64,000 nt of DNA from Microbacterium stercoris (lineage in GTDB: Bacteria; Actinomycetota; Actinomycetes; Actinomycetales; Microbacteriaceae). The position numbers were made by a program, and so were the translations under genes. Numbering within the stretch: position 1 is the first letter of the stretch; each line of letters opens with the position of its first letter. This document shows, one piece after another, positions 45,738 to 55,264 of the stretch. The stretch lies in NCBI RefSeq assembly GCF_017592545.1, contig NZ_JAGFOA010000001.1:1-64000 (forward strand). The letters run 5' to 3'. The notes beneath the pieces were generated by a model. It did no database searches. It was not told where the DNA came from and saw only the letters and a list, made by a program, of their open reading frames with translations.

Positions 45738-46935
45738 TCACCGCAGGGGACGGAAGAACTCGCGCAGGTCGCCGACGAGCACCTCGGGCACCTCCATCGC
45801 GGCGAAGTGACCGCCGACCTCGTGCTCCTTCCAGAACACGATCTGATCGTTGTCGCGCTCGGCGAACACCCGGATCGACCGGAAGTCGTTCCTGAAGATC
45901 GAAACGCCCGTCGGCGCGTGGTTGATGCGCGCGCCGACGCCCTCGCCGGCGTTGAACCGCGCGTCCTCCTTGTACTGGCGCGCCGACGAACCTGCGGTGT
46001 TGGTGAACCAGTACAGCGAGACGTGGGTGAGGATCTGGTCGCGGCTGAGTTCTGTGGGCCGGTCGAACGTCGCCATCAGCTCGTTCCAGGCGAGCTGACC
46101 TACCGGAGAGTCGGCAAGGGCGTGCGCGATCGTCTGCGGCCTGGTCGACTGCAGCGACGCGAAAGCCGAGATCTCGCCGAAGTTCTTCAGGATCTCGAGC
46201 GCCTCGAAGTCCTTCGGGCCGAGCTGCTCGAACTCGGCCGGGTCGCCGCTCGGGAAGGAGAACAGCTGCAGCACGTGGGTGCCGACGAGCCCGTCGGGCG
46301 CGAGGATGCCGAGTTCCCGACCGACCAACGATCCGCCGTCACCGCCGTGCGCGCCGTACCGGGCGTAGCCGAGTCGCTTCATGAGCGTGTCCCACGCCGC
46401 CGCGACACGGGCCGACCCCCAGCCGGCCTCGGTGACCGGCCCGCTGAAGGTGTAGCCCGGGAAGCTCGGCACCACGACGTGGAAGGCGTCCTCCGCGCGG
46501 CCGCCGTGCGCGACCGGGTCGACGAGCGGGCCGATCATGTCGACGAACTCGCGCGAACGATCCCGGCCAGCCGTGCGTGAGCACGATCGGGAAGGCGTTC
46601 GGCTCGGCAGAGCGCACGTGCAGGAAGTGGATCGGCTGCCCGTCGATCGTCGTCATGAAGTGCGGGAACGCGGTGAGTCGCGCCTCTACGGCGCGCCAGT
46701 CGAACTCGTCACGCCAGTACTCGGCCATCTCGCGCACCTTGGCAAGGCTCGCCCCGTAGGCCGGGTCGCCGCCCGGAACCTCGGTCGTGTACCTCGTGCG
46801 GGCGAGACGGTCGCGCAGGTCGTCGAGATCCGCGGCGGGGATCGAGAACGTGAACGGGCTGACCTGGTGGTCGCTCGCCTCGGTGGTCGGAAAGGGGGTC
46901 TGCAGGGTGCCGGTGTTCGGCTCGTTGTTCGTCAT
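45738..46935 (-). pseudogene. Epoxide hydrolase (EHN/alpha-beta hydrolase), frameshifted
   Basis: The N-terminal 125 codons (from ATG 46935, MTNNEPNTGTLQ) encode the EHN domain and the oxyanion HGWPGS. The rest (REFVDMIGPLVDPVAHGG through the GGDGGS nucleophile region to the C-terminal HEVGGHFAAMEVPEVLVGDL) continues in another frame. The break is at 46548-46560, where one extra base in a CGCG run separates GSF from REFVDM. The total of 1198 nt is one more than a multiple of 3. Removing one base gives an intact ~398-aa enzyme, so this is a recent mutation or a sequencing error. A WYL regulator is divergent. Confidence 0.85.
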
Positions 46936-46989
46936 GCCCGTACGGTAGGAACCAATGCGGAAGACGAGCTTCCGCGAAACGAGGCGTCC

Positions 46990-47994
46990 GTGAAACAGAC
47001 CGCGACACGTGTGCTGCAGGTGCTCGCGCTCCTGCGGCAGCGGCCCGACTGGTCGGCGACGGAACTCGCCGTCCGAATGGATGTCTCGACCCGCACGATC
47101 CGCTCGGATATCGGGCGCCTGCGCGAGCTCGGCTATGTCATCGACGCCACCAGCGGACGAGGGGGCGGCTACCGGCTCGACCGCGCCAGCGACCTGCCGC
47201 CGTTGATGCTCGACGACGATGAGGGCATCGCCGTCGCCATCGCGCTGCACCAGGTCACCTCGAACGCCGTCGCCGACATCGACGCGAGCGCGGCCCGGGC
47301 TCTCGCGAAGCTCGAGCACGTGCTGCCACGCCAGCTGGCCGATCAGGTGAACGCGATGACCGTGGCGACGGCACCGCGGACCCGCGACCGTGGGCCGAGC
47401 GTCGAGGCCCCGACGCTCGCCACGATCGCCCAGGCGGTGCAGCGCGCCGAGTGGCTGAGGTTCGAGTACACGCCGTTCCAGGGCGAGGCCTCGCTTCGAC
47501 GCGTCGAGCCGCACCGGCTCGTCAGCTGGGGCCGACGCTGGTACCTCGTGGCCTTCGACCTCGAACGCGACGACTGGCGCAGCTTCCGCGTCGACCGCAT
47601 GGCCTTGCGCCCGCCCACCCGGCGACGGTTCGAACCCCGGGGCCTGCCCGCCGACGACGTCGCGGCCTACGTGCTGCGGGGCGTCGCCTCGGCGGGGTGG
47701 CGGTTCAGAGCCCGGGTACTCGTGCACGCGCCGGCGACCGTCGTCGCCGAGAAGATCGATCCCTCGGTCGGCCTCGTCGAGGCGATCGACGACAAGAGCT
47801 GCGTCTTGATCACCGGCGCCGACCACCCCATGACGGTCGCGGTGTACCTCGCCCTGCTCGACGAGGACTTCACCGTCGACGGCCCCGCGGAACTGACCGA
47901 GGCGATTCAGACGCTCGCCCGGCGATACGCGACAGCGAGCACGCAGCGCAGGGAGGCGCCCGGCGCCGCGGAATCAGAATCCCGGGATCGGTGA
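46990..47994 (+). CDS. WYL domain-containing DeoR/YafY-type regulator
   Basis: This 334-aa regulator has an N-terminal HTH_11 (ATRVLQVLALLRQRPDWSATELAVRMDVSTRTIRSDIGRLRELGY), then a WYL domain (~150-215; LRFEYTPFQGEASLRRVEPHRLVSWGRRWYLVAFDLERDDWRSFRVDRM) and a C-terminal WCX region. The GTG start at 46990 is the family N terminus; the longer ORF overlaps the divergent gene. It is 54 bp from the epoxide hydrolase start, which it probably controls. Confidence 0.9.
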   Translation: MKQTATRVLQVLALLRQRPDWSATELAVRMDVSTRTIRSDIGRLRELGYVIDATSGRGGGYRLDRASDLPPLMLDDDEGIAVAIALHQVTSNAVADIDASAARALAKLEHVLPRQLADQVNAMTVATAPRTRDRGPSVEAPTLATIAQAVQRAEWLRFEYTPFQGEASLRRVEPHRLVSWGRRWYLVAFDLERDDWRSFRVDRMALRPPTRRRFEPRGLPADDVAAYVLRGVASAGWRFRARVLVHAPATVVAEKIDPSVGLVEAIDDKSCVLITGADHPMTVAVYLALLDEDFTVDGPAELTEAIQTLARRYATASTQRREAPGAAESESRDR

Positions 47995-48070
47995 CGACAA
48001 CCGTGGAGGCGCGGCGATTGATGCCGAGTTCACGCGGAGCATCCACTGGTCGCCGCGTGCCCCGCGTCCC

Positions 48071-48103
48071 TACGCTTGAAGGATGACCGGAGTCACCACA
48101 TGA
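48071..48103 (+). promoter_or_regulatory. Predicted leaderless promoter with a 6-codon coupled mini-ORF
   Basis: TACGCT (48071-48076) is followed 6 nt later by ATG (48083) opening MTGVTT. Its TGA (48101-48103) overlaps the peptidase ATG at 48100 as ATGA. The main start lacks a good ribosome site, so reinitiation from the mini-ORF is plausible. Confidence 0.35.
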
Positions 48104-48819
48104 GCGTGCACCTGCTGGGCGGCGGGGCGCTGGAGCCGACGGACGCGCCCCTGTACGCGCCGTTCGTCGCCGAGGCGACGGCCCTCGCCCACGCGAACGG
48201 ACGAAAGACGCCCCGGATCGCCGTTGTGTCGATCCACCCGGGCGGCCCGGAGAGGGCCGAGGTGCTGGTGCGCGTGCTCAGCGCGGCGGGCCCCATCGAG
48301 GCCCAGGTGACGAGTTCGCTCGGGGGAGAGGCCCTGCCACTCGCTGCCGTGACGAACGTCGACGGGATCGTCATCGGCGGCGGCATCGTGGAAGACGTTC
48401 GGGCGGGCCTCGCGCCGCTGTTCGACGAGCTGCGCGGGAAGGTCGGGGAGGGTGTGCCCTATCTGGGCGTCTCGGCCGGCGCCATGGTCGCCGCGCGCCA
48501 CGCCCTCGGCGGCGGCACCCGGATCGGCGGGAGGCCCGTCTGCCCGGAGGATCCGGATGATCCGGGTCCCGAGCTCGAGGTGCAGGACGGCATCGGCCTC
48601 ATCGAGCCCTCGATCGACGTGCACGTCGCCCAGCGCGGCACGCTGTCGAGGCTGGCCGCGGCCGTGGAGTCGGGACTCATCGGCGGTGCGCTCGGCATCG
48701 ACGAGCGCACCCTGCTCGTCATCGACGACGGGCGGCAGAGCGTCTCCGGCAGCGGCAGCGTATGGCAGGTGCAGCAGGGTGACGGCGGTGCGCTGATCTC
48801 GACGACGCGCGCCCGCTGA
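48100..48819 (+). CDS. Peptidase S51/cyanophycinase-like protein
   Basis: This 239-aa protein has the class I glutamine-amidotransferase-like fold of S51 peptidases (dipeptidase E, cyanophycinase). The nucleophile elbow YLGVSAGAMVAARHA holds the Ser, VDGIVIGGGIVEDV precedes it, and DVHVAQRGTLSRLAAAVESG follows with a His equivalent. The length is typical for the family. ATG 48100 is chosen (MSVHLLGGGALEP); a TTG-initiated longer form is possible. The substrate is unknown. It converges on a small hypothetical gene. Confidence 0.83.
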   Translation: MSVHLLGGGALEPTDAPLYAPFVAEATALAHANGRKTPRIAVVSIHPGGPERAEVLVRVLSAAGPIEAQVTSSLGGEALPLAAVTNVDGIVIGGGIVEDVRAGLAPLFDELRGKVGEGVPYLGVSAGAMVAARHALGGGTRIGGRPVCPEDPDDPGPELEVQDGIGLIEPSIDVHVAQRGTLSRLAAAVESGLIGGALGIDERTLLVIDDGRQSVSGSGSVWQVQQGDGGALISTTRAR

Positions 48820-48831
48820 TCCGGATCAGGA

Positions 48832-49182
48832 TCAGCGCGGGTCGCTCACGCGCACCACGGCGTCCCAGCGGCGGTGCGTGTTCTCCTGGCCGATGAGCCG
48901 CCAGACGGCGCGCGTCAGCTCGGGGTACTCCTGGGCGATGAGGCGCAGGAGACGCTGGTTGCGGGCGTGCGTGGGGCGCAGTCCGCCGTCGGCCTCGATG
49001 TGCTCGGCACGCAGCGTGAAGACGACGAGCTCGTCGACGGTGGGCAGATCCTCCATGAACTCCCAGGGATCCTCGCCGCCGCGCAGGCGCTCGTGCACCA
49101 GGGCGGCGAGCTCCTCGGCCGCCTCCGCGCGCAGCACCTCGACGCTCGCGCGTCGCTGGGGCAGGGAGGCCGGATCACTCAC
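48832..49182 (-). CDS. Conserved hypothetical protein, 116 aa
   Basis: This is a small soluble, acidic and basic helical protein with no membrane segment, Cys or known motif. Segments LAALVHERLRGGEDPWEFMEDLPTVDELVVFTLRAEHIEADGGLRPTH and NQRLLRLIAQEYPELTRAVWRLI look like one compact helical domain. It uses a GTG start at 49182. It lies between the S51-like gene (convergent) and the citB-type regulator gene (same strand, 50 bp upstream). Function unknown. Confidence 0.7.
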   Translation of the reverse strand: MSDPASLPQRRASVEVLRAEAAEELAALVHERLRGGEDPWEFMEDLPTVDELVVFTLRAEHIEADGGLRPTHARNQRLLRLIAQEYPELTRAVWRLIGQENTHRRWDAVVRVSDPR

Positions 49183-49231
49183 CCGACAAGGCTACGCGCG
49201 TGCAGCAGGGGAGGGGCCGTAAGAGGCGGAG

Positions 49232-49915
49232 CTACCGCCGCGCGGAGTACATCAGCTCGGGACGCCCGGCGTGGCCGTAGCGCGGCTCGCGCGCAGCGAG
49301 ACCCGCCTCCACCAGGCGCTCGAGGTACCGGCGCGCGCTGACGCGCGACATCCCGAGCTGATCGCCGAGCTCGGCAGCGGACACCGGTTGACCGTGTGCC
49401 TCGAGCGCCGACGCGACGCGTTCGAGGGTGAGCGGAGAGACGCCCTTGCGCGCACCGGCCGAGGCGAGCGCGTCGCGGCGCATGAGCTGGTCGACGGCGG
49501 TCTGGTCGAGCTCGGAACCCGCCGCCAGGGCGGAGTCGCGCTCCAGGGTGCGCCACACGTCGTCGAGGCGCTCGTGCAGCGCCTGCATGGGGAAGGGCTT
49601 GACGAGATAGTGGTGCACGCCGTGGGCACGGGCCACGCGCACGGTCTCGAGGTCGCGCGCCGCGGTGACCGCGATCACCTCCACGCGCGATCCGGACACC
49701 CGGGCCCGCCCGAGCACCGAGATGCCCGACATGTCGGGCAGGTAGACGTCGAGCAGCATCACGTCGGGCTCGAGCTCGGCGAGCGCCCGGAGGGCCTCCG
49801 AGCCGGTCGACGCGACGCCTACGACCTCGTACCGCGGATGCCGCTCGACGAACCCGCGCGTCACGTGTGCGACGGCGAAGTCGTCCTCCACGATGAGGCA
49901 CCGCACCTTGCTCAT
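49232..49915 (-). CDS. Response regulator, CitB/DcuR/DpiA family
   Basis: This 227-aa response regulator has a receiver domain (acidic D11/D12, phospho-acceptor D56 in VMLLDVYLPDMSG, Lys in HYLVKPF). The C-terminal HTH is of the CitB type (SAAELGDQLGMSRVSARRYLERLVEAGLAAREPRYGHAGRPE). Such pairs control di- and tricarboxylate uptake. The kinase is immediately upstream and tctCBA is divergent, which fits. The start context MSKVR is copied twice in the 34 bp ahead of it. Confidence 0.93.
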   Translation of the reverse strand: MSKVRCLIVEDDFAVAHVTRGFVERHPRYEVVGVASTGSEALRALAELEPDVMLLDVYLPDMSGISVLGRARVSGSRVEVIAVTAARDLETVRVARAHGVHHYLVKPFPMQALHERLDDVWRTLERDSALAAGSELDQTAVDQLMRRDALASAGARKGVSPLTLERVASALEAHGQPVSAAELGDQLGMSRVSARRYLERLVEAGLAAREPRYGHAGRPELMYSARR

Positions 49916-49958
49916 TACCGCACCTCGCTCATGACCGCACCTTGCTCATGACCGCACC
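49908..49958 (-). repeat. Three 17-bp tandem repeats at the kinase/regulator junction
   Basis: Units at 49908-49924, 49925-49941 and 49942-49958 differ by single bases. On the minus strand each carries GGTGCGGTNATGAGCNA. The first holds the kinase stop (TCATGA), and the copies create mini-ORFs MSKVRS and MSEVR before the regulator start. Confidence 0.92.
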
Positions 49959-51559
49959 GCTCGTTCCGCCCCGGCCCCCGGCCCGACGGGCGAGGGCAGC
50001 CGCACGACGAACCGGGCGCCGCCGGCCGGCGAGGTCTCCACCCCGACCCGGCCGCCCAGTCGCTCGACGATGCGCGACACGAGCGTCAGGCCGTATCCGC
50101 GCTGCATCGCCCCGTCCTTCGTCGAGTAGCCGAGGACGAACACGTCCGCCCCCTCCGGCACGCCGGGGCCGTCGTCGTCCACCGCGATCTCCAGCCCGTC
50201 GGGCGACCCGACCACTCTCAGCTGCACCCGCCCTCCGCGGCCCGCGGCGTCGATCGCGTTGTCGAGCAGGTTCCCCACGACGGTGACGAGATCGGCGTCG
50301 TCGCCGGCGCCGGCCGGCAGCAGCGAGTCGTCCGAGATGGTGAGCGCCACGCCCCGCTCGCGGGCCCGCGCGCGCTTCGCCAGCAGCAGCGCGGCGAGCT
50401 CGATGTCGCGGATGCCGCCGTGCCGGTCAAGGGGATGCGCGTCGAGCCGAGTGATCGCCCCGCCGTCGCCGCTGCGCTCGATCACGCGCATGGCGGCATC
50501 CGTCTCGCCCAGCTCGATCAGGCCGCCGAGGGTGTGCAGGGTGTTGGCGAACTCGTGCTGCTGCGCGCGCAGGCCCTCGGCGAGGCTCTGCGCTCCCGCG
50601 AGCTGCTGCAGAGCGTGGTCGAGCTCGGTCCGATCCATGAGGATCACCACGGCGCCCACAAAGCGCCCGTCGACCCGCACGGGCGCCGCCCGGGCCACAA
50701 GCACCCGCTCTCCGGACAGCACAAGCCGCTGGGGCGCCTCTCCGCCGTCGTGGCGCACCTGGTCGACCAGCGCGGCCAGATCCTGCTCCAGCAGCTCGTC
50801 CACCGCCGTGCCCACCACGCCGGCGGGCGAGTCGAGGCCGAGCAGGCGCGCGGCGGCGTCGTTGCAGAGCGACACCCGCCCCTCCTCGTCGAAGGCGATG
50901 AGTCCCTCGCGGATGCCGTGCAGGGTCGCCTCGCGGGTCTCGAGCATGCCCCTGATCTCCTCCGGCTCGAGTCCGTAGATGCGACGGCGCACCATCCGCG
51001 CCGTGAAGGTGGCCGCGACCACGCCGATCACCGTGGCGGCGCCGAGCGCGATCGAGAACCCCGTCATCTCGCCGAGGAAGTCGGCTCGCAGCTCCGACTC
51101 CAGGATGCCCACCGACACCTGTCCCACCACCGCGCCGTCCGTGCCGAAGACCGGAACCTTGACGCGCCACGACTCGCCCAGCGTGCCGGTCTGCGTACCG
51201 GTGTAGATCTCGCCCGAGCGCACCGCATCCGGATCGGTCGACACCCGCTCTCCGATGAGGCCGGGGTTCGGATGCGAGAACCGGATGCCTTCGGCGTCGC
51301 TGACGACCACGTAAGCGACATCCGAGGACTCCCGGATGAGCTCCGCGATCGGCTGGATCACGGCGGACGGATCCGGATCGTCGAACGCCTCGGTGACGGA
51401 GGGCAGCTGTGCGACCGACTGGGCGACGGCGATCATCCGATCCTGCGATGCCTCGCGGATCTGACGCTCCTGCATCCACATCGCCGAGAGACCGACCGTC
51501 ACCACGATCACGAGCACGATGACGACCTGCAGCAGCACCAGCTGCGTGCGGAGCGTCAT
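49946..51559 (-). CDS. Sensor histidine kinase, CitA/DcuS/DpiB family
   Basis: This 537-aa membrane kinase has TM1 at ~6-27, a periplasmic PAS-like (sCache) sensor at ~30-165 (VAYVVVSDAEGIRFSHPNPGLIGERVSTDP is the DcuS/CitA signature) and TM2 at ~168-190. A cytoplasmic PAS is at ~205-300 (LIAFDEEGRVSLCNDAAARLLG). The SpoOB-type H box LRAQQHEFANTLHTLGGLIELG has H335, and the HATPase domain has NLLDNAIDAA. The periplasmic fold suggests sensing of citrate or a similar carboxylate. ATG 51559 is preferred; GTG 51568 is possible. Confidence 0.93.
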   Translation of the reverse strand: MTLRTQLVLLQVVIVLVIVVTVGLSAMWMQERQIREASQDRMIAVAQSVAQLPSVTEAFDDPDPSAVIQPIAELIRESSDVAYVVVSDAEGIRFSHPNPGLIGERVSTDPDAVRSGEIYTGTQTGTLGESWRVKVPVFGTDGAVVGQVSVGILESELRADFLGEMTGFSIALGAATVIGVVAATFTARMVRRRIYGLEPEEIRGMLETREATLHGIREGLIAFDEEGRVSLCNDAAARLLGLDSPAGVVGTAVDELLEQDLAALVDQVRHDGGEAPQRLVLSGERVLVARAAPVRVDGRFVGAVVILMDRTELDHALQQLAGAQSLAEGLRAQQHEFANTLHTLGGLIELGETDAAMRVIERSGDGGAITRLDAHPLDRHGGIRDIELAALLLAKRARARERGVALTISDDSLLPAGAGDDADLVTVVGNLLDNAIDAAGRGGRVQLRVVGSPDGLEIAVDDDGPGVPEGADVFVLGYSTKDGAMQRGYGLTLVSRIVERLGGRVGVETSPAGGARFVVRLPSPVGPGAGAERAVRS

Positions 51560-51740
51560 CGCCTTCACCACCGCTTCATCGTAGGTCGACGCGGTTTCAC
51601 GTCCCACGGCCGTGGCGGGACCGTAATGAACGAAACCTTCCGTTGCGACCACAAGCCGCGCGACGTCGCCCCGCCTCCATACGCTCCGGAGATCAGCGGC
51701 ACCGTCGCCGCGCACCTGTCGGACTCGAGGAGGAGCCCAC

Positions 51741-52796
51741 ATGTCACAGCACACCGTCTTCCGCGCACGCCCCCACCTGCGCCTCACCGCCTTCGCCGCC
51801 CTCGGTGCGGCGGCCCTCGCCCTCACCGCCTGCGCCGGCGGCACGGGCGCCGGATCCACTCCCGGCGGCGACGGCGGGGGAGAGGCGAAGCCCGCCGCGA
51901 TCGACGCGGTCAAGGTCATCGCCCCGGCCGACCCCGGCGGCGGATGGGACCAGACCGCACGCGCCCTCGCCCAGTCGCTCACCGATGCGAAGCTCGTGAG
52001 CTCGGCGCCCGTCAGCAACATCGGCGGCGCGGGCGGCACCGTGGGCCTTGCCTCGCTCAAGACCGAGACCGATCCGAACACCCTGATGGTCACCGGCAGC
52101 GTGATGGTCGGCGCGGTCGAGACCAACCAGTCGGAGGTGCGGATCGAGGACATGACCGCGGTCGCGAAGCTCACCGAGGAGCCCCTCATCGTCGTGGTGC
52201 CCCCGGACAGCGAGTACGACAGCATGGAGGACTTCGTCGAGGCGTGGGCGAAGGCCGGCGCCGACATGGCCGTGACGGGCGGGTCGGCCGGTGGCATCGA
52301 CCACATCCTCGCGGGCATGCTGCTCACCGACGCGGGAGTCGACTCGGCCGATGTGCCGGACACCCTCAACTACATCGCCAACTCGGGTGGCGGCGAGGCT
52401 CTCACCATGCTGCTGGGCGGCCAGGTCGACGCCGGCATCTCGGGCGTCGGCGAGTTCGCCGAGCAGATCAAGGCGGGCAAGCTCAAGGCTCTCGCGGTGT
52501 CGTCGGCCGAGCCCGCCGAGCTGCTGCCCGACGTGCCGACGCTCGCCGACGAGGGCATCGACATCACGCTCACCAACTGGCGTGGTCTGCTCGCCCCCGG
52601 CGACCTCGACGACGCCCAGGTGAGCGCGCTGCAGGATCTGGTCACGCAGCTGCACGAGAGCGAGTCCTGGACCGCCACCCTCGAGGAGAAGGGATGGACC
52701 GACGCCTTCCTCACGGGCGACGAGTTCACCTCGTTCCTCGAGAGCGACATCGCGACGACGCAGGACACCCTGCGCACCATCGGGCTCATCGAGTGA
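51741..52796 (+). CDS. tctC: Tripartite tricarboxylate transporter substrate-binding lipoprotein
   Basis: This 351-aa Bug-family binding protein starts with a lipoprotein signal (FAALGAAALALTAC, lipidated C31). It then has IDAVKVIAPADPGGGWDQTARALAQSL, the family's carboxylate-binding loop, and later SAEPAELLPDVPTLADEGIDITLTNWRGL. It delivers a tricarboxylate or related acid to TctBA. It overlaps tctB by one base (TGATG). It is divergent from the citAB-type system across 181 bp, so regulated expression is likely. Confidence 0.92.
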   Translation: MSQHTVFRARPHLRLTAFAALGAAALALTACAGGTGAGSTPGGDGGGEAKPAAIDAVKVIAPADPGGGWDQTARALAQSLTDAKLVSSAPVSNIGGAGGTVGLASLKTETDPNTLMVTGSVMVGAVETNQSEVRIEDMTAVAKLTEEPLIVVVPPDSEYDSMEDFVEAWAKAGADMAVTGGSAGGIDHILAGMLLTDAGVDSADVPDTLNYIANSGGGEALTMLLGGQVDAGISGVGEFAEQIKAGKLKALAVSSAEPAELLPDVPTLADEGIDITLTNWRGLLAPGDLDDAQVSALQDLVTQLHESESWTATLEEKGWTDAFLTGDEFTSFLESDIATTQDTLRTIGLIE

Positions 52797-53359
52797 TGTC
52801 CGAGCCGCAGCCGATCACGCGCCCCGGGGAGGTCGTCGCCTCCCCGGGCTCCGGGCCGTCCCGGGAGCGCCGGATCGGGGAGCTCGCCTTCATCGGCGTG
52901 ATCCTGGTGTTCTCGATCGTGGCGCTCGTGATGACCGGGTTCATCCGCGAGCCGGCCGGATCATCGAACGTGCTCGGCGCCCGCGTGGTGCCGTACGCGG
53001 TGAACGGGCTGATGCTCGTCGCCTCGATCGGCGCCTTCATCGCCGTGCTGCGCGGCGACGTCGGGGCCCCCGACGAGGGGGAGGACATCGATCCTGATGC
53101 CCCCACCTCGTGGCGCACGGTGGTGCTGGTGGCGCTAGCGTTCGCCTCGCTCATCGTCACCATTCCGCTTCTCGGCTGGCCGGCCGCCGTGACGATCCTG
53201 TTCACCGGCGCCTCTCTGGCCCTCGGCTCCGGTACGTGGTGGAAGGCGCTGCTGATCGGTCTCGGCCTCGGTGTGCTGACGCAGGTCGTCTTCGGCACCC
53301 TGCTGGGCCTGTCCCTCCCGCCGTTCGGCGACGTTCTTCCGGGGGTGTTCGGTGGATAG
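52796..53359 (+). CDS. tctB: Tripartite tricarboxylate transporter small membrane subunit
   Basis: This 187-aa membrane protein has four or five helices ([83 protein letters not shown]), the layout of TctB. The start ATG at 52796 overlaps the tctC stop and its end overlaps tctA by 8 nt, so the three subunits are tightly coupled. It acts as the small partner of TctA. Confidence 0.9.
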   Translation: MSEPQPITRPGEVVASPGSGPSRERRIGELAFIGVILVFSIVALVMTGFIREPAGSSNVLGARVVPYAVNGLMLVASIGAFIAVLRGDVGAPDEGEDIDPDAPTSWRTVVLVALAFASLIVTIPLLGWPAAVTILFTGASLALGSGTWWKALLIGLGLGVLTQVVFGTLLGLSLPPFGDVLPGVFGG

Positions 53360-54923
53360 CCTGCAGCTGCTGATGGACGGCTTCGCCACCGCCCTGCAGC
53401 CCCAGTACCTGCTCTACGCGTTCATCGGCGTGCTGCTCGGCACGGCCGTGGGCGTGCTGCCGGGCATCGGCCCCGCCATGACCGTGGCGCTGCTGCTGCC
53501 CCTCACGTACACGCTCGATGTGACCAGCGCGATCATCATGTTCGCCGGCATCTACTACGGCGGCATGTACGGCGGATCGACCACGTCGATCCTGCTGAAC
53601 ACCCCCGGCGAATCGGCATCGATCGTGACCGCGCTCGAAGGCAATCGCATGGCCCGAATGGGCCGTGCCACCGCGGCTCTCGCGACCGCCGCGATCGGAT
53701 CCTTCATCGCCGGCACGATCGCCACCGCGCTGCTGACCCTGTTCGCGCCCTTCATCGCCGACTTCGCGATCACCCTCGGCCCCGCCGACTACTTCGCGCT
53801 GATGGTCGTCGCCTTCCTCACGGTGGGTGCGCTGATGGGAGGCTCGCCCCTGCGCGGGCTCGTGTCGCTCTCGGTGGGCCTGTTCCTGGGGCTCGTCGGC
53901 ACCGACACGCTCACGGGCCAGGCGCGTTTCACGTTCAACATCCCGAACCTCGGCGACGGGATCGACGTGGTCATCATCGCGGTCGGCCTCTTCGCCCTCG
54001 GCGAGGCGCTCTATGTGGGGTCTCGGATGCGCCACGGCGAACTGCCGATCATCCCCGTATCGGGCAGCTGGCGCAGCTGGATGAAGAAGAGCGACTGGAA
54101 GCGCTCGTGGAAGCCCTGGCTGCGGGGCACGTTCATCGGCTTCCCGATCGGATCCATCCCGGCGGGCGGCGCGGATGTCGCGACGTTCCTGTCGTATGCG
54201 ACCGAGAAGAAGCTGGCGAAGGAGCCGTACCGTCGCCAGTTCGGCAAGGGCGCCATCGAGGGTGTCGCCGGCCCGGAGGCCGCGAACAACGCCGCGGCTG
54301 CGGGTGTGCTCGTGCCGCTGCTCACGCTGGGCCTGCCGACCACCGCCACCGCGGCGATGATCATCACGGCCTTCACCACGTACGGCATTCAGCCGGGGCC
54401 GCTGCTGTTCCAGAACCAGCCGGCCCTGGTGTGGGCGCTCATCGCGAGCCTCTACATCGGCAACATCGTGCTGGTGGTGCTGAACCTGCCGCTGGTGGGC
54501 ATGTGGGCGAAGGTGCTGCGGATCCCGCGTCCCTACCTCTACGCGGGCATCCTCGTGTTCGCGGGCCTCGGTGCGTACGCGGCGAACTTCACGGTGTTCG
54601 ACATCGGCGTGCTGCTGGTGCTGGGTCTCGTCGGGTTCTTCATGCGCCGGCATGGCTTCCCGGTGGCGCCGATGGTGGTCGGATCCATCCTGGGTCCGAT
54701 GGCGGAGGAGCAGCTGCGCAAGGCGATGGCGATCAGCCAGGGCGACCCGTCGTACCTCGTGCACAGCCCGGCGTCGATCGTCATCTACGCCTCGCTTGCC
54801 GCGCTGCTCGTCGGCGGCTTCTGGCTCAAGCGCCGCCAGGCGCGCTACGAGGCGTCGATTCCCACGGTGGACACCACGGCCATCCGCACGGTCGACGCGG
54901 AGGTGAACTCGTACGACCGCTGA
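53352..54923 (+). CDS. tctA: Tripartite tricarboxylate transporter large membrane subunit
   Basis: This 523-aa permease with about 12 helices matches TctA throughout: [78 protein letters not shown] and [33 protein letters not shown]. It uses a GTG start overlapping tctB. It forms the Na+/H+-coupled channel of the tripartite system. A very strong terminator follows 36 bp after the stop. Confidence 0.95.
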   Translation: MDSLQLLMDGFATALQPQYLLYAFIGVLLGTAVGVLPGIGPAMTVALLLPLTYTLDVTSAIIMFAGIYYGGMYGGSTTSILLNTPGESASIVTALEGNRMARMGRATAALATAAIGSFIAGTIATALLTLFAPFIADFAITLGPADYFALMVVAFLTVGALMGGSPLRGLVSLSVGLFLGLVGTDTLTGQARFTFNIPNLGDGIDVVIIAVGLFALGEALYVGSRMRHGELPIIPVSGSWRSWMKKSDWKRSWKPWLRGTFIGFPIGSIPAGGADVATFLSYATEKKLAKEPYRRQFGKGAIEGVAGPEAANNAAAAGVLVPLLTLGLPTTATAAMIITAFTTYGIQPGPLLFQNQPALVWALIASLYIGNIVLVVLNLPLVGMWAKVLRIPRPYLYAGILVFAGLGAYAANFTVFDIGVLLVLGLVGFFMRRHGFPVAPMVVGSILGPMAEEQLRKAMAISQGDPSYLVHSPASIVIYASLAALLVGGFWLKRRQARYEASIPTVDTTAIRTVDAEVNSYDR

Positions 54924-54959
54924 TCCACCCCTCGATCGCTCGCCGCACCGGCCGAGCGC

Positions 54960-54999
54960 GAAGAAGGCCCCGAACCCCTGCGGGTTCGGGGCCTTCTTC
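54960..54999. terminator. Strong hairpin terminator after tctCBA
   Basis: Perfect 18-bp arms (54960-54977 and 54982-54999) around CTGC. The ends GAAGAAGG/CCTTCTTC supply U-rich and A-rich tails in both directions, so it can serve the convergent small gene too. Confidence 0.9.
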
Positions 55000-55005
55000 G
55001 TGGGA

Positions 55006-55263
55006 TCAGTGGTCGCGCAGCTTGGCGATCAGCTGGTCCTTCTTCAATCCCGAGTAGCCCTCGATGCCGAGCTCCTTGGCGCGCTTGCGCAGCTCGTCGA
55101 CGGTGCGATCCTCGTAGTCCTCCGCTTCGCCGCCACGGTGTCCTACGGCGCCGCGACCGTCACGAGCGGCGGCATTCGAGATGCGGGCCGCCTTCTCCTT
55201 GGAGTTTCCCTCGTCGCGCAGCTTCTCGTAGAGCTCTTCGTCCTTGATGCTGCGGTTCGGCAT
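55006..55263 (-). CDS. Small protein with Rho-N/SAP-like domain
   Basis: This 85-aa protein has an N-terminal stress-protein-like segment (MPNRSIKDEELYEKLRDEGNSKEKAARISNAAA, the DUF7218 pattern). The C-terminal Rho-N/SAP-like helix pair is RTVDELRKRAKELGIEGYSGLKKDQLIAKLR, which suggests nucleic-acid binding. It starts one base after the stop of the upstream SDR gene, so the two are an operon. Similar small proteins accompany general-stress genes in Actinobacteria; the role is inferred. Confidence 0.85.
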   Translation of the reverse strand: MPNRSIKDEELYEKLRDEGNSKEKAARISNAAARDGRGAVGHRGGEAEDYEDRTVDELRKRAKELGIEGYSGLKKDQLIAKLRDH

Positions 55264-55264
55264 G

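Noticed and set aside
51594-51607. Extra parS near the citA-type start (GTTTCACGTCCCAC)
   Set aside because: Three mismatches destroy the right half-site; chance similarity.
53936-53949. parS-like GTTTCACGTTCAAC inside tctA
   Set aside because: Two mismatches, inside conserved coding sequence (RFTFN); explained by the protein.
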